Shown here piece by piece: positions 37,732-48,172 of a DNA stretch of 64,000 nucleotides. Below the pieces are notes generated by a model. That model was not told the DNA's origin. It worked only from the letters and a program-made list of their open reading frames with translations, and did no database searches. Position 1 is the first letter of the stretch, and each line of letters begins with the position of its first letter. Position numbers and translations under genes: made by a program. Source of the stretch: Monosiga brevicollis MX1 (taxonomy: Eukaryota; Opisthokonta; Choanoflagellata; Craspedida; Salpingoecidae); the NCBI RefSeq assembly GCF_000002865.3, contig NW_001865060.1, positions 551,686 through 615,685 on the forward strand. The letters are read 5' to 3'.

Positions 37732-39145
37732 ATGGCCGACTTGCAGGGCAAAGCCGTTTTGACCATTGTTCGTGTCCTCGGGCTCAATCCTTTTCCAATG
37801 GCTTGAATCCTTTCTTTCAATCTTGCTCTTGCTCGTGCTCATGCTCGTGCTCGTGCTCATGCTCATGCTCGTGCTCGTGTTCACATGCGCTTCTCAATTC
37901 TCAGGCTGTGCCCGAGGCCAAAGCCGACCAGATCGAGGCCGAAATTTTGCGCTTGCGTGCCGCAACTACCGAGGCTGGCAGCGTGCAGCTCGAGCAGTTT
38001 GATCGCCTGGAGCAGGTGTTCTTGGCCCCGAGCAGCTATGATGTCATCTTTTCGGGCCACATTGCTCTCCCCGCCAAAAGCCATGCCGACAGCGCCCTCG
38101 CCAAGCTGGCCGCGGCTCTCAAGCCCGGAGGCCGCCTCGCCCTGCGGGAAAGCCTCAACAGTAAGGACGTCCCCGTTTTGATTCGATTGTCGCTGCAACC
38201 CCGCTCGTCTATCTTTGTGCTCACGCGCCTGCTGTGCATCTTTGCTCGCGTGTTGCAGGTCGAAACGAGACAGCCCTGCGCTCGGCTTTGACCATGGGTG
38301 GGTTTGTTAATGTGCAAGTCTCCACCTCGGAACACGCACTCGAAGCACATGCCGACAAGCCAGTCTACGAAGTTGGCGCAGCTGCACCACTCAAGCTTAG
38401 CTTTGCCAAGAAGAAGCAGTCTGGCGCCGCAGCCCCCGCCGCACAGGTGGCTGAAGTTTGGACCATTGCCACCGATGATTTTGACGACGACGTAGGTTTG
38501 GCCTCAGCTATTCTGCTCGTCCAAGGCCTGTTTTTTTGAGTCTCATGAGACTCTCACTTGCTCCTGGCGTAACAGGATTTGCTCGAGAATGACGGCGATG
38601 AATTGCTTGACGCCGAGGACCTGGCCTTGGCCACAACTGCCCCCGAAGGTTTGGCCTGCTTTCGCTTCCTCATTTGCAGCATGTCATGAACTGCCCGGCA
38701 CGCACGCTCATTATCTCAATGGACGCTGACCTTTTTTTTTTCCCTTCCCAGGTGACGATTGTGAAGTCGGGGCTGGGGGCAAGCGTCGCGCTTGCAAAAA
38801 CTGTACCTGCGGCCGGGCCGATGCCGAGGCCGAACAAGCCGCCAAGCCCACCCTCACAGGACCTTTGCCCGCCTCGAGCTGTGGTAACGTACGTTTCACC
38901 AGGGCAGGACTCTAGCATCCCTCACCCGTGTCGCGCGGCGACACAATAGCCTTCTTCTCCATCGCCCGCGTGCTGTCCATCACTCGACCCTCATGGCTGC
39001 ACATTGCTTTGCTCGACTGAAATTGGGGTAGTGCTATCTGGGAGACGCCTTCCGATGCGCTTCCTGTCCTTACCTGGGCATGCCGGCGTTCAAGCCAGGC
39101 GAGAAGGTCACGCTGAGTGATCGCCAGCTCAAGGCCGACGCTTAA
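37732..39145 (+). CDS. CIAPIN1: anamorsin/CIAPIN1 (Dre2), Fe-S protein
   Basis: Exons 37732-37767, 37905-38160, 38259-38491, 38576-38648, 38752-38888 and 39032-39145, all in phase. The N-terminal part is a degenerate methyltransferase-like fold ([27 protein letters not shown]). A linker with acidic runs leads to the C-terminal CIAPIN1 domain. That domain has the first cysteine motif in [17 protein letters not shown] and the second in [17 protein letters not shown] (CX2C-X7-CX2C), then [14 protein letters not shown]. It carries Fe-S clusters and passes electrons from the NDOR1/Tah18 flavoprotein to the cytosolic iron-sulfur assembly machinery. An upstream in-frame ATG at 37700 would add 11 residues. 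The first donor (GTTCGT) was chosen for phase. Confidence 0.95.
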
Positions 39146-39512
39146 ACTCCTTTAGAACTTGGTTTTATTAGTGTGCCTTTGACGCAGGTTCTGTTTTGTC
39201 TTTGTGCTGATCGCCACCCTTGCAGTGGGCACTGCTGTTTGGCTTTTTGTCTTTTTTTTTCTTCTCGCCCTTTCGCTGGGCTCACCTCTCCCCTCCCATC
39301 CCAGCTCTCTTCGAATCAACATGCATGCCATGCAAACTTTTATCGTCATTGCGTACAAGCGATAGGAAGCAAGCTTGTCTTGTACCCTGCAATCAGGCCC
39401 GGGTCTTTTCATGTCGAAACGTCAATTCTGCTGTCACACTAGACAGGCTTCCAGGCTCTGCCTTAAAAGTCCCGCGGGATTTGAATAGCCTTGTCATGTT
39501 ATGATCCTGCTC

Positions 39513-41740
39513 TCACAGGGCCAGATCGTCCAGATGCAAGCCGTCATACCCCATGGCTACGTTCAGGCCTTCGGCTTCAGCCAGTTTGGCCAGCTGAGCG
39601 TTGTGCTTGTGATAATTAAACTGTCGCAACCGCGTCGCGTTTGGAGTGAGGACCGACAAAGTGCAGCACATGTCCCCGTCAGACCAGTCTTGCTGGCCCA
39701 TGCGCGCGAAAAAACACGAGCGCGTACCTCGTGTGACATGCCTACTAGATAAGTTTGCTTGGGCCGAAGCTCACGAATCAGCTCGAGCGACTGCGGGAGG
39801 CTAAAGTGGGTCGTGTGCTTGCGCTGCCACATGTCGGGGGTGATGGACAGACAAACAGAGAGAGAACAATCATCAGGCTGCGCATTTGCATGCCCCTAGC
39901 CCCAAAGTCCTGGCTAGAAGTGGGTCGGTTCCGCTGTCGGTTGGCAGCGCGTGAAGAAGCAGGCAGGGTACCTCAACAAAAAGAGAGTCGAGAATCAGAA
40001 CATCAATCTGCTTCTCTGCTTGTAAAATTTCCTGATCGAACACCACGTCACCACCGGGAACCGGTGAGAACAGAGCCAGACACCCTGGCATGCCCGCAGG
40101 ACATGAATAATGTCCACCTACCATTGTGCGCGCCGGCAGGCCATTGGTGTCGCTGAGGTAGGCTACTCGGGTGCCGTGGGCCCCAAAGAGGAAGCCAAGA
40201 GCCAGGTAAGTTCCTCCATGGTGAAGACGAAGAGGTTTCACTTCGAGGCCATGGACGTTGAAAGCTGCATCTTCTGTCTTTGATTCCTCGTCCAAATCGG
40301 CTACAACGTTCCACTTGAGCTGGGAGATGTGGCTAAAAGGTACCAAAAAAACCAAAGGCACCCGTGCCCGCAATGCGAGTGAGTGAGTGAGTGAGTGTGT
40401 GCGTGTGTTAGATAGAGTTCCTGAGAGCAGGCTCTTGAGTCACAGGCTTCTCTGTTTCTGTTCCCAGCAAGACAACATGGCCTCACCGCTTGGGTTCCTT
40501 GGTTCCAGCCTTCACAGGGCCGGGGTCTGCTTGTGTCGAGGCCTCGCCTGTTTGGGAGGGAGCATCGACAACCTCAGAGGGTGATGCTGCTCCAGCCGTC
40601 GCTGCAGCCTCCACATCTTCATTGGATTTGTCGCCCGTTGTGATGCGTGGCGAGGACTCGCCAGTCACCAGGTATGGAAAGGCTTCTGCCAAAGGCGCAC
40701 ATGGGTCAGGACGCGTGTCAGCTCTCCGTCTAGCATTCGAAAAAAACAAACAAGCAAGCAGACACAGAAAAAAGGCTCGTTCTTGTATTGGGTAGTGCGA
40801 GCCACTTGGCTCACGGTCAGGCGGAGACGGGAAAGCTACTCTGAACCTACGGCCAAGGCGGTTGAAGGTCTGATCTGAACAAAACACTTGCATGGGCTCT
40901 TCCACCTGCCACGTTGACTCTTGCGTCTCTTCATTTTTCACCACAACGTATCGTTGCAAGTCTCGCAGGTCGTCCAGGCCTGTTGCATGGATCGATTGTT
41001 TCCCCATGTAGCCATGATGGTGAGTGTTATTGCTCTGCCATGGATGGAATGGCTGGCGGACGCGCGTACCAAGCACGGCGTCGGCATGATCGTGGGTTAG
41101 GAGAATAGCATCAAGGCCCTTGACCTCAAACTAAAAAAGCAAGCACACAAAGGTCCACGGTGATGCGCCGTGCTCAAGGTCAGACAAGGCTTCAATCAGA
41201 GCCTTTGCAAATTTTTTTTTCCTTTCCCGCTCTCTCGCCCGTGTCTTGGCGGTGCAGACCTTGGGGAAAAAGCGCTCCACCTGACTGCGAAACGTCTTGC
41301 CACAGTCAAAGAGAATGTTGGTATACTCATCTGCTTCCGCAGCTGCAAACACGCGCAAATCACGCGTAAGCGAGAGGAGACAACAGGCCTTGCGCTTGGC
41401 GGGGCTGGCCCGTGCCACCTACCTTTGTACTGCAAGAGCATGGATGGATTGGTCCGTTTGTTGCGTGAGATGGGATTGGTGTGAGCCTCCTTGCAGACGG
41501 CACACGGCGATCGTTCACCCCGTAGTCCCAAGAGGCAGCCTGTTCACACAGCCATCAGCCCGGTTACGTCAGTCCCGGCAAGTGAACCACTCCATCGTGA
41601 TCGTGAGAAAGATGATCCTGCTGCACCAGCTGCCTGTCCCGCCACTCGACAGCGGACGTACCGATATTGGGCACGCAGGTTGACGGGCCAGTGCCCAGCA
41701 ATACCAAGCGACTCCGCGCTGCCTTGGCACTCATATTCAT
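39513..41740 (-). CDS. metallo-beta-lactamase-fold hydrolase, PhnP-like
   Basis: Ten exons keep phase and total 1143 nt (380 residues): 41740-41662, 41539-41423, 41342-41260, 41130-41070, 40979-40851, 40685-40487, 40332-40122, 40031-39972, 39823-39728 and 39620-39513. Landmarks: RLVLLGTGPSTCVPNIGC, a CAVC pair, the nucleotide-like start NILFDCGKTFR, and LLTHDHADAVLG (metal-binding H-x-H-x-D-H-like motif). Further on come AYLSDTNGLP, VLILDSLF, THFSLPQSLELI and LVGMSHEFNYHKHN, and the end GYDGLHLDDL. This is the architecture of PhnP-type phosphodiesterases and their uncharacterised fungal and plant relatives. Exon 40685-40487 inserts a roughly 60-residue Ala/Ser/Glu/Thr-rich linker not expected in bacterial PhnP. 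The natural substrate is unknown. Confidence 0.88.
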
Positions 41741-41822
41741 AGCGTCTCCCCGGCCCAAAGCCCAAATGCTCCGCCTCTCCCGCCTCTAATCCACTGGAGT
41801 GTCGATGTGCCGGAGCTCTGGC

Positions 41823-41828
<6 letters not shown>

Positions 41829-41860
<32 letters not shown>

Positions 41861-42026
41861 AGAGAGAGAAAGAGAGAGAGAGAAAGCGAGAGAGAGAAAG
41901 CGAGAGAAAGAAAGAGAGAGAGAGAGAGAGATTTAGAGAGATAGAGAGAGAGATTTAGAGAGATTTGGAGATTTAGAGAGATTTAGAGAGAGAGATTTAG
42001 AGAGAGAGAGAGAGATTTAGAGAGCA
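41829..42026. repeat. GA / GAGATTTA low-complexity tract
   Basis: GA repeats grade into AGAGAGATTTAGAGA units over about 200 bases, between the hydrolase gene start and the 3' end of the hydroxylase gene. Confidence 0.95.
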
Positions 42027-42333
42027 CAGCACACACGCACGCATACTTTCGCCTTTTGGCTGTGTGTTGGATGTTAGTCGTTCGTTAGAGAGAGAGAAAA
42101 GACTTTGTATCACATTGACATGTGTATGGCGGTGCTGATCAAGGGCTTACGGGTGGGTCTGGTTGGGCAATTGGAGTCGATTGACTAAACTAATCCTATT
42201 CTTGGTTGTGGCTGTTCAGTTGAGCAGAGCCTGTGCCTGCTCACATGGGATACACACTTTCAGCCGCTTAGTGACCGAGGGACAAGGCCTCAGCAAGCGC
42301 CTGTTGGGATTGCCACCCAAATTCGCGTCGAAT

Positions 42334-44907
42334 CTAGGTCACGATGGGCGCATGGTCGTTTAGGGGGGCGGTAGTTGATGTCAAACGATCAAAGCATTTG
42401 AAAAGACAAGCCGTGCGAACCTCTTCAAACTGTAGCTCCTCCAGGTCCGGGTGCCACACATCAAAGATCAGAATCACACGAGGCTGACTGGCATTGTTCC
42501 AGACCTGACAACCACGGGCAGGTGGCGTGAGCTGGCAATACTGCCCGCATTGTGCTTGCGAGGAACAGCACGTGCGGCAGGCGCGCACACACACACACCT
42601 CATGTTCAAAGCTATCGTCAAAGAGCAAAAGCTCGCCGTTGGCCCATGCACGAGACTCGTTGGCAACGCGCAAGGCACTGCCTTCTGGGGGCACGTCCAA
42701 TCCCAGGTGATACCGCAGTCGATGATTGGTTGGACCACAGTGTGGTCGGATATGTGTGCCAGCTGCCGTGCGTAGAGGTGAGGATCAAATATGTATCTGC
42801 GAGAACAAGGGGTCATCTACGGGCGGACGAAACGACAAATGCACACGATGGAGACATACGGGCCAGAAAGGAGATTTCACAAGAACCCTTGGGCATGTCG
42901 CGGCTGTATTGATAGAGGAGGCGAAAAAGTGTGGCTCCGCTTTGGCTTAAGCGACTGAGCACTTGGTGGTTGATGTGACCATTGCGCATCATAACCAGCT
43001 GATCCCACTGGCCGGTCACGGCCAAGCCCTCACCGTCACGTACGGTCAGATGGGCATCGATGGGCTGCAGTGCCTTGACGTCTTGCACCAAGGCAGGCGC
43101 CAGGGCACGCAACTCACGTGCAAGTCGCTCATGCGCGGCGGGCGGCTCGTGCCACGCTTGTGTCAACACGGGCTGCGAGTACAGGAAGGCTGGTCGCTGT
43201 TGTGGGTGTTGGAACAAGCCCATTGTGAGGGCTTGTGAGAGAATTCTGTCCCGCTGCAGTTTTTGCTCGGGCTCTGATCCGGCATTGAGAAGCTCCAGTA
43301 AGCTGGCTGCCGCAACACGCCGCATCTTGCTCGAGGCCTCGCCTTCAAACACGCTGTAGAGACCAATTCGAGCATGCCTATGAGCTTGGCAAGACACGGG
43401 ACCTTGGTATGCCCGGGCCCGGAACGTGTAGCTCGCACCGCTGAAAGAAGGTCATGGCCTCTGACGTATGATTTTGCTCCGCTGCCCAGAGTCCGAGGGG
43501 CAGGAGCTCCTCCACCTTTGCGACGGTCAAAACTTGCTCCCATGCCGCCGATGCGTTGGGAGCCCTCAGGCTCTACGTCGTCAAGGCACAAAGCATGATG
43601 CGGTTCGGGAGCCCGCTTGTTTCTTTTTTTCATTTGCTTCTGAACAGGTTTCTCACATACTGCATACCTTGAGTGCGACATAAGCTGCATAATGGTATCG
43701 ACCCGCGTCTGGCTGGAGCGTGATGGCCATGGTATGTGCTTCAAAGCTACGCTTGTGTTCGCCCATCTGCTGGTAGACGTTGCCTAGTGCAAAGGCTACC
43801 GCGTCGGCCGTGGGCCGAAGCGAAAGGGCCTTTTCAGAGGAGAGATGGTCAGTCGAGGCGCAGGCAAGCCAGGCTGTGGCGCTTTGCAGGCAGCACATGT
43901 GCGCGTATGTGTGTATGCGCACTCAATAGTCCTACCGCACCTGCTCATACATGGCGGCGGCAAACTGAAGCTCATTGGTGGAGGCATAGGCCAGGGCCAT
44001 GTTATTTAACACATCAAAGGCCATGCTTTGCTTGCGCGCCTAGCATCGCCACATTCAGAGGGCAGCCAAGGTCAGCAGATCGGACTGCACAATGGGAGGC
44101 AGACTGGGTGAGGGACAACAAACTTTGGGTACAAGTGGCCAAGACCCAAGAAGCTTCAGGGTTTTGCTGTACGCTTGCAGGGCTTGCTCCAAGAAGCCGA
44201 GAGACTGGCACATCTGAGCAGTCATAGTATCCAATCGGTTAAGGTTTGTGTTGGACCCACAAAAGCGGTCGTCCCGGATTAAACGTGTGTCTGCAAGGCG
44301 AGTCAAAACATTGATACGGACGTGCGCCAGGTTGTAAAAAGCAGGTGGAGTGCGAGGATGCTCTTGGGCGCAGCGACGGGCCGCAAGTAAGGCAGGCGTA
44401 AAGCTGCCTTGTTGTTCCAGTTCTGTGACTGTCTAATGAGTATCGAAGCCAGTCACGCGCATGAAGCCTGGCATTCCCGCCGGTCACGGAGTACATTGTT
44501 GCTCGACCACAACAGGTTCAAACCTGAGTGCAAGTAAGGTAGCTTCGCATCTCGGCATCCCAGTCCAGAGCCTGAGCACCACCAGGAGCAGTCTTTGCTT
44601 GCGAGGCTGCGGCTGATTCACCAAGACCCAGAAGCTCGGGTGTAAAGATAACAGCCACGAGCACAGCACTGGCGCCGATCAGTGCAGCCCACATGAGGGG
44701 CTGACTCCTGATCCAGCAGGTGGAATGCCACTTTGCGTGAGTCTTCCCAAAGCGCTCCAACACTTGGCCCGCCTACAAACCCACCGCGATCTCACTCCCA
44801 ATCAGCACTCACACTTTGCTCCTCGCACCACGACGCCGTGGACGACGCGGGCCGTTGCCCGATCCGTGTCGGTCGCCACCACTGGCGCTCGCATCCTTTG
44901 CTGCCAT
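42334..44907 (-). CDS. ASPH: aspartyl/asparaginyl beta-hydroxylase-like membrane protein
   Basis: Nine exons keep phase and total 1866 nt (621 residues): 44907-44815, 44772-44524, 44432-44133, 44039-43941, 43829-43668, 43572-43439, 43353-42860, 42762-42599 and 42504-42334. A basic N-terminus precedes one membrane helix (PLMWAALIGASAVLVAVIF), giving a likely type II ER protein. The middle is helical TPR-like sequence, such as AFALGNVYQQMGEHKRSFEAH. The catalytic domain has GLFQHPQQRPAF, then APGTHIRPHCGPTNHRLRYH with an iron-binding His, DDSFEHEVWNNA, and VDVWHP-like FDVWHPDLEEL with the second His. The family uses 2-oxoglutarate, O2 and Fe(II) to hydroxylate Asp/Asn in EGF-like domains. That fits a cell with many secreted EGF-repeat proteins, though the substrate is inference. 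Confidence 0.93.
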
Positions 44908-45095
44908 CTTGTCAGAAAAAAGAGAAAATTTAACCAAAGTCTTTTATGGATTTCATGCAGACATAGAAAACGTTTTGAGGTGGGGGATACGAATGACTGA
45001 CTCGATTCATCATCGTTATCATCATAATCAATTGCTATGCAGGGGAGAATGCTTGAAACAAGGGTGGGTGGTGTGTGGTGAGGTGGCATCCAAGG

Positions 45096-47211
45096 CTATC
45101 GACGGCGGGTACCGCCAAAACCTATGCGAAATCAGGCTTGTAAGAATGGCATCGAAAGACTGATCGAATCATCGCATCGCATGTTTGGGAGCTCGACTGC
45201 GCGGCTGGTATACCAGGTCACTCACCAGAGGCCGCCCGAGGCATGGCACCGGCACCACCGCCACCACTGCCAAAGCCGCCGCCGCCAAAGCCACCACCGA
45301 ACCGGGGGCCTACAATGAAGAAGCGTGTTTTTTCGGCTGTGAGGGCTCGAGGCGGGAGCACGTGCGAAATGGCATAGGGTCCACTGGCACGCCGAGAACA
45401 CGATTGTCCCCCTTTTGCTTTCCAAACAAGGATGGCGATGCTACTCTTACGTTGGAAGCCAGGATTGTAACCTTGATTCATGCCGTAGCCGTAACCTAGT
45501 CGTTGGTTTGTGAGCGACAAAACAGTGTGGCTAGCCCGTTGGCTGCTATGCACTCTACAACGCGAATGCTAGGCAACCGACCTTGGTTGTAGCCATATCC
45601 ATAGCGGGGGCGACCAGCACGACCAAAGAGCGTGCCCAAGAGGCCGCCCACGCCCAAACCAGTCCAGAAACCTAATGCCATATCAATTCGGATGATCGAT
45701 CAAGAGTGAGCTTGAATGTACGTTGTGATCACAAGTCAGCATTTGCTGTGCTGCAAGGCGTCCCGCCCGTTTCCTCTTTATTTTGCCCCAGGCACGACAA
45801 GACGTACCACCACCGCCGGTGCCGGTCCCGGGGGGAGCTGAGGGGGAAGGGTTGCAGCCAGGGCCGCCGGGAGGATAACCGGGTGGCGGAGCACCGGGAC
45901 CACCAGGGCCACCACCAGGGCGGAAGGTGCTGTCATTGCCATAGCCTGTGGGCGTTCGAGAGCCTGCACAGGCGCGAAGCGCAAAGAACACCAAAGCTCC
46001 CATAACAATCATGGAGAGCAAGCTGCCCAGGCCGCCGCTAGAAGCAAGGGAGAAGATGCAGGGGTGCGCACCAAAGTAAGATTTGACGCACATCAAGGAC
46101 CAAACATAGTGGATTCTATGGGTGCCCGGGGCATCAAGTACGCTTTTGCCCAAGGGTTCACGACTGACCCGCTCTCATGGCGAGCTTCGTAGGAGCGGGA
46201 ATAGCGGCGGTCATAGCCATCACTAGAACGAGGCAGAGCACATGACAAGATCGTCAGAGCCCTTGTGGTCGTTTTGGGCCATTGGTTAAGACGATGGATG
46301 ATATGGTGCACGACCAACCTCTGGCCAGCACCAGTCGACTCCAGAGAATACTCGAGGCCGCAAGAGCCAGCCAGAATGTAAGGATCATCGGCATAGCTGT
46401 AGCCTATGATGGATGGTGGTGCAAATCAAGCTAGGTAAGCTCTTCTTGACTTTGGAGCTGTCATTCGCTGTCATTCGCTGTCATTCGTGCCAGTCTAATG
46501 TTTGTAACAGAAGATGGTTGGTGCAAAAAAAAGTGCCAACGTACCTTCGCAGACCACTTCGACTGAGCCGAAGCGCACACGCGCAGGCAAATCAGCCTTG
46601 CACTCCCACTGTGCATGAAGGGGCCCCATCCTGAATGAGCCTTGACGCGGGTGCGCGCACAAATGCAAGGCAAGGGGCGAACCTGAATGTCGTAGCCATC
46701 AGAGCCTTGATTGATGCATTGAACCCGCTCAGGGGCATCGCGGCATCCAGCACTGCCCCCCACACACTTGAGCTGGGGGACTGCACCAGCAAAATCCGAG
46801 ATGCAAGGTGAATAGAGGCAAAAGGGCACAGCGAAAACAAATATGAGCTCATCTGACTTTCTGTCACTGTCACCATTCCCCGTTCTTTTGCGCGCGCTCT
46901 CTTCCTCTGCTTCGTTGTGTGGACGTTTTGCCTCGCTTTTCTGTGCTGGTTTGGTCGACTCACCAGGGCTAGAGCGACGGCCGGTGGTCATGGCCCCCGC
47001 TTTCAAGGTGAGCACCTAGAAAAAGGAGCGGGGTCGGTATTTTTTCCAAATGAGTCACAAGGAGCAAAAAGCTGGGCTCGATCAAAAATGCTTGGGCCCG
47101 CACCTTGACTTGATCCAGCAAAACGCGGTCCTTTCCACCACTGGAGAACCCCGCCACAACGGCGACGGCAACCCCCACCAGCAGGAGCAGCGGCAGAGCT
47201 CGCGGCGTCAT
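45096..47211 (-). CDS. SARAF: SARAF (store-operated calcium entry regulator, TMEM66)
   Basis: Eleven exons keep phase and total 936 nt (311 residues): 47211-47104, 47015-46964, 46780-46683, 46608-46545, 46403-46319, 46222-46169, 46037-45808, 45671-45582, 45495-45451, 45309-45226 and 45121-45096. A signal peptide (PRALPLLLLVGVAVAVVAG) is followed by DRVLLDQVKVLTLKAGAMTT, RRSSP, PQLKCVGGSAGC, QCINQGSDGYDIQWECKADL, VEVVCEGYSYADDPY and SCGLEYSLE, which is the SARAF luminal domain with its cysteines. One membrane helix (SLLSMIVMGALVFFALRA) precedes a Gly/Pro/Tyr-rich cytosolic tail with a second hydrophobic GFWTGLGVGGLLGTLFG. In animals SARAF sits in the ER membrane and inactivates STIM-controlled calcium entry. 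The last exon is only 26 nt. Confidence 0.95.
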
Positions 47212-47314
47212 GTTGAGCGTTTCCGCCACCAATGCCACTGACGCGAGGACGCGAAAGCGAGAGAGAGATAGAGAAACAGAGAGAGAGAGAAAATGAGAGA
47301 AAAAGAGAGAAAAC

Positions 47315-47345
<31 letters not shown>

Positions 47346-48172
47346 ACCACGTCAGACAATTCATTGCCTTTCCATGACGTAATACGAGACACACTTCCTT
47401 TGCGAGCACAGAGGGGCGGTGTCGTTGCAAGAGCAATGTCAGCATTATTGTCAGATGATTTGGCGGGGTTGGTTCTATATGACAACACTGATTCTTGACC
47501 CCCGATCTTACAAAACCGGAGGGCAAAAGACAAAGGAGATCAAAATTCAAGCAACGCGTCTTCTCTCTGCGTTCAACTCGCTCACCAGCCTATTCTCTGC
47601 ATTACCGTTGATTTCACAAGGGCCTTCATTCACAGGATCACCATCTTCTCTACCCATTCTCATCAAGTCAACCCAACCTCTGCTCTGAGTGACTGTTACT
47701 CCTGCTGCTGCTGCTGGCTGCTGCTACAGCTGTTGTTGTTGTTGTTGTTGTTGTTGTGTTGTCGGCTGGATCGGGCCCAAGGGCGTGTCTCAGTCGCTCG
47801 CGCCTCTCTCTCTCTCGCTCGCACGCTCTTTCTGTCCGTCTCTGGCTGGGCCGTTGGGGGCTCGTGAAGCTGGTGCCTTGCAGACTGGGTTGAGATTGAG
47901 GGCAGGTTGCCAAAAGCTGTGGACTGGACCGCATCACTGCTGAATGCAGCAGCGACTGTGTCGCGCCCCCTTTTCGGTTTGCTGAATTCGCGAGCACATG
48001 TTGGCGGGGTGAGGCGAGGGGGATGATGGCAGTCTGGTTTCTCCGTCCAGTGGACATTATCCATGCACACCAGTAGCCTGCTGCCTCCTTCTTGCTTTGC
48101 CAGTTCCTCTCTTTCTTTTGGCCCTGTGGCACCTGATCCGCCCTGCCAATCTCGAAAGCGTGACCCAGCGCC
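47212..48172. promoter_or_regulatory. divergent spacer between SARAF and the RGS gene
   Basis: A GA microsatellite at 47258-47345 lies in the 5' flank of SARAF. CTG and GTT triplet runs (47700-47757) and CT runs (47795-47830) follow. No exon was supported. Confidence 0.5.

Noticed and set aside
47700-47757. CTG and GTT triplet runs as a coding repeat
   Set aside because: They lie in the divergent spacer; the Gln/Asn frames have no exon context.
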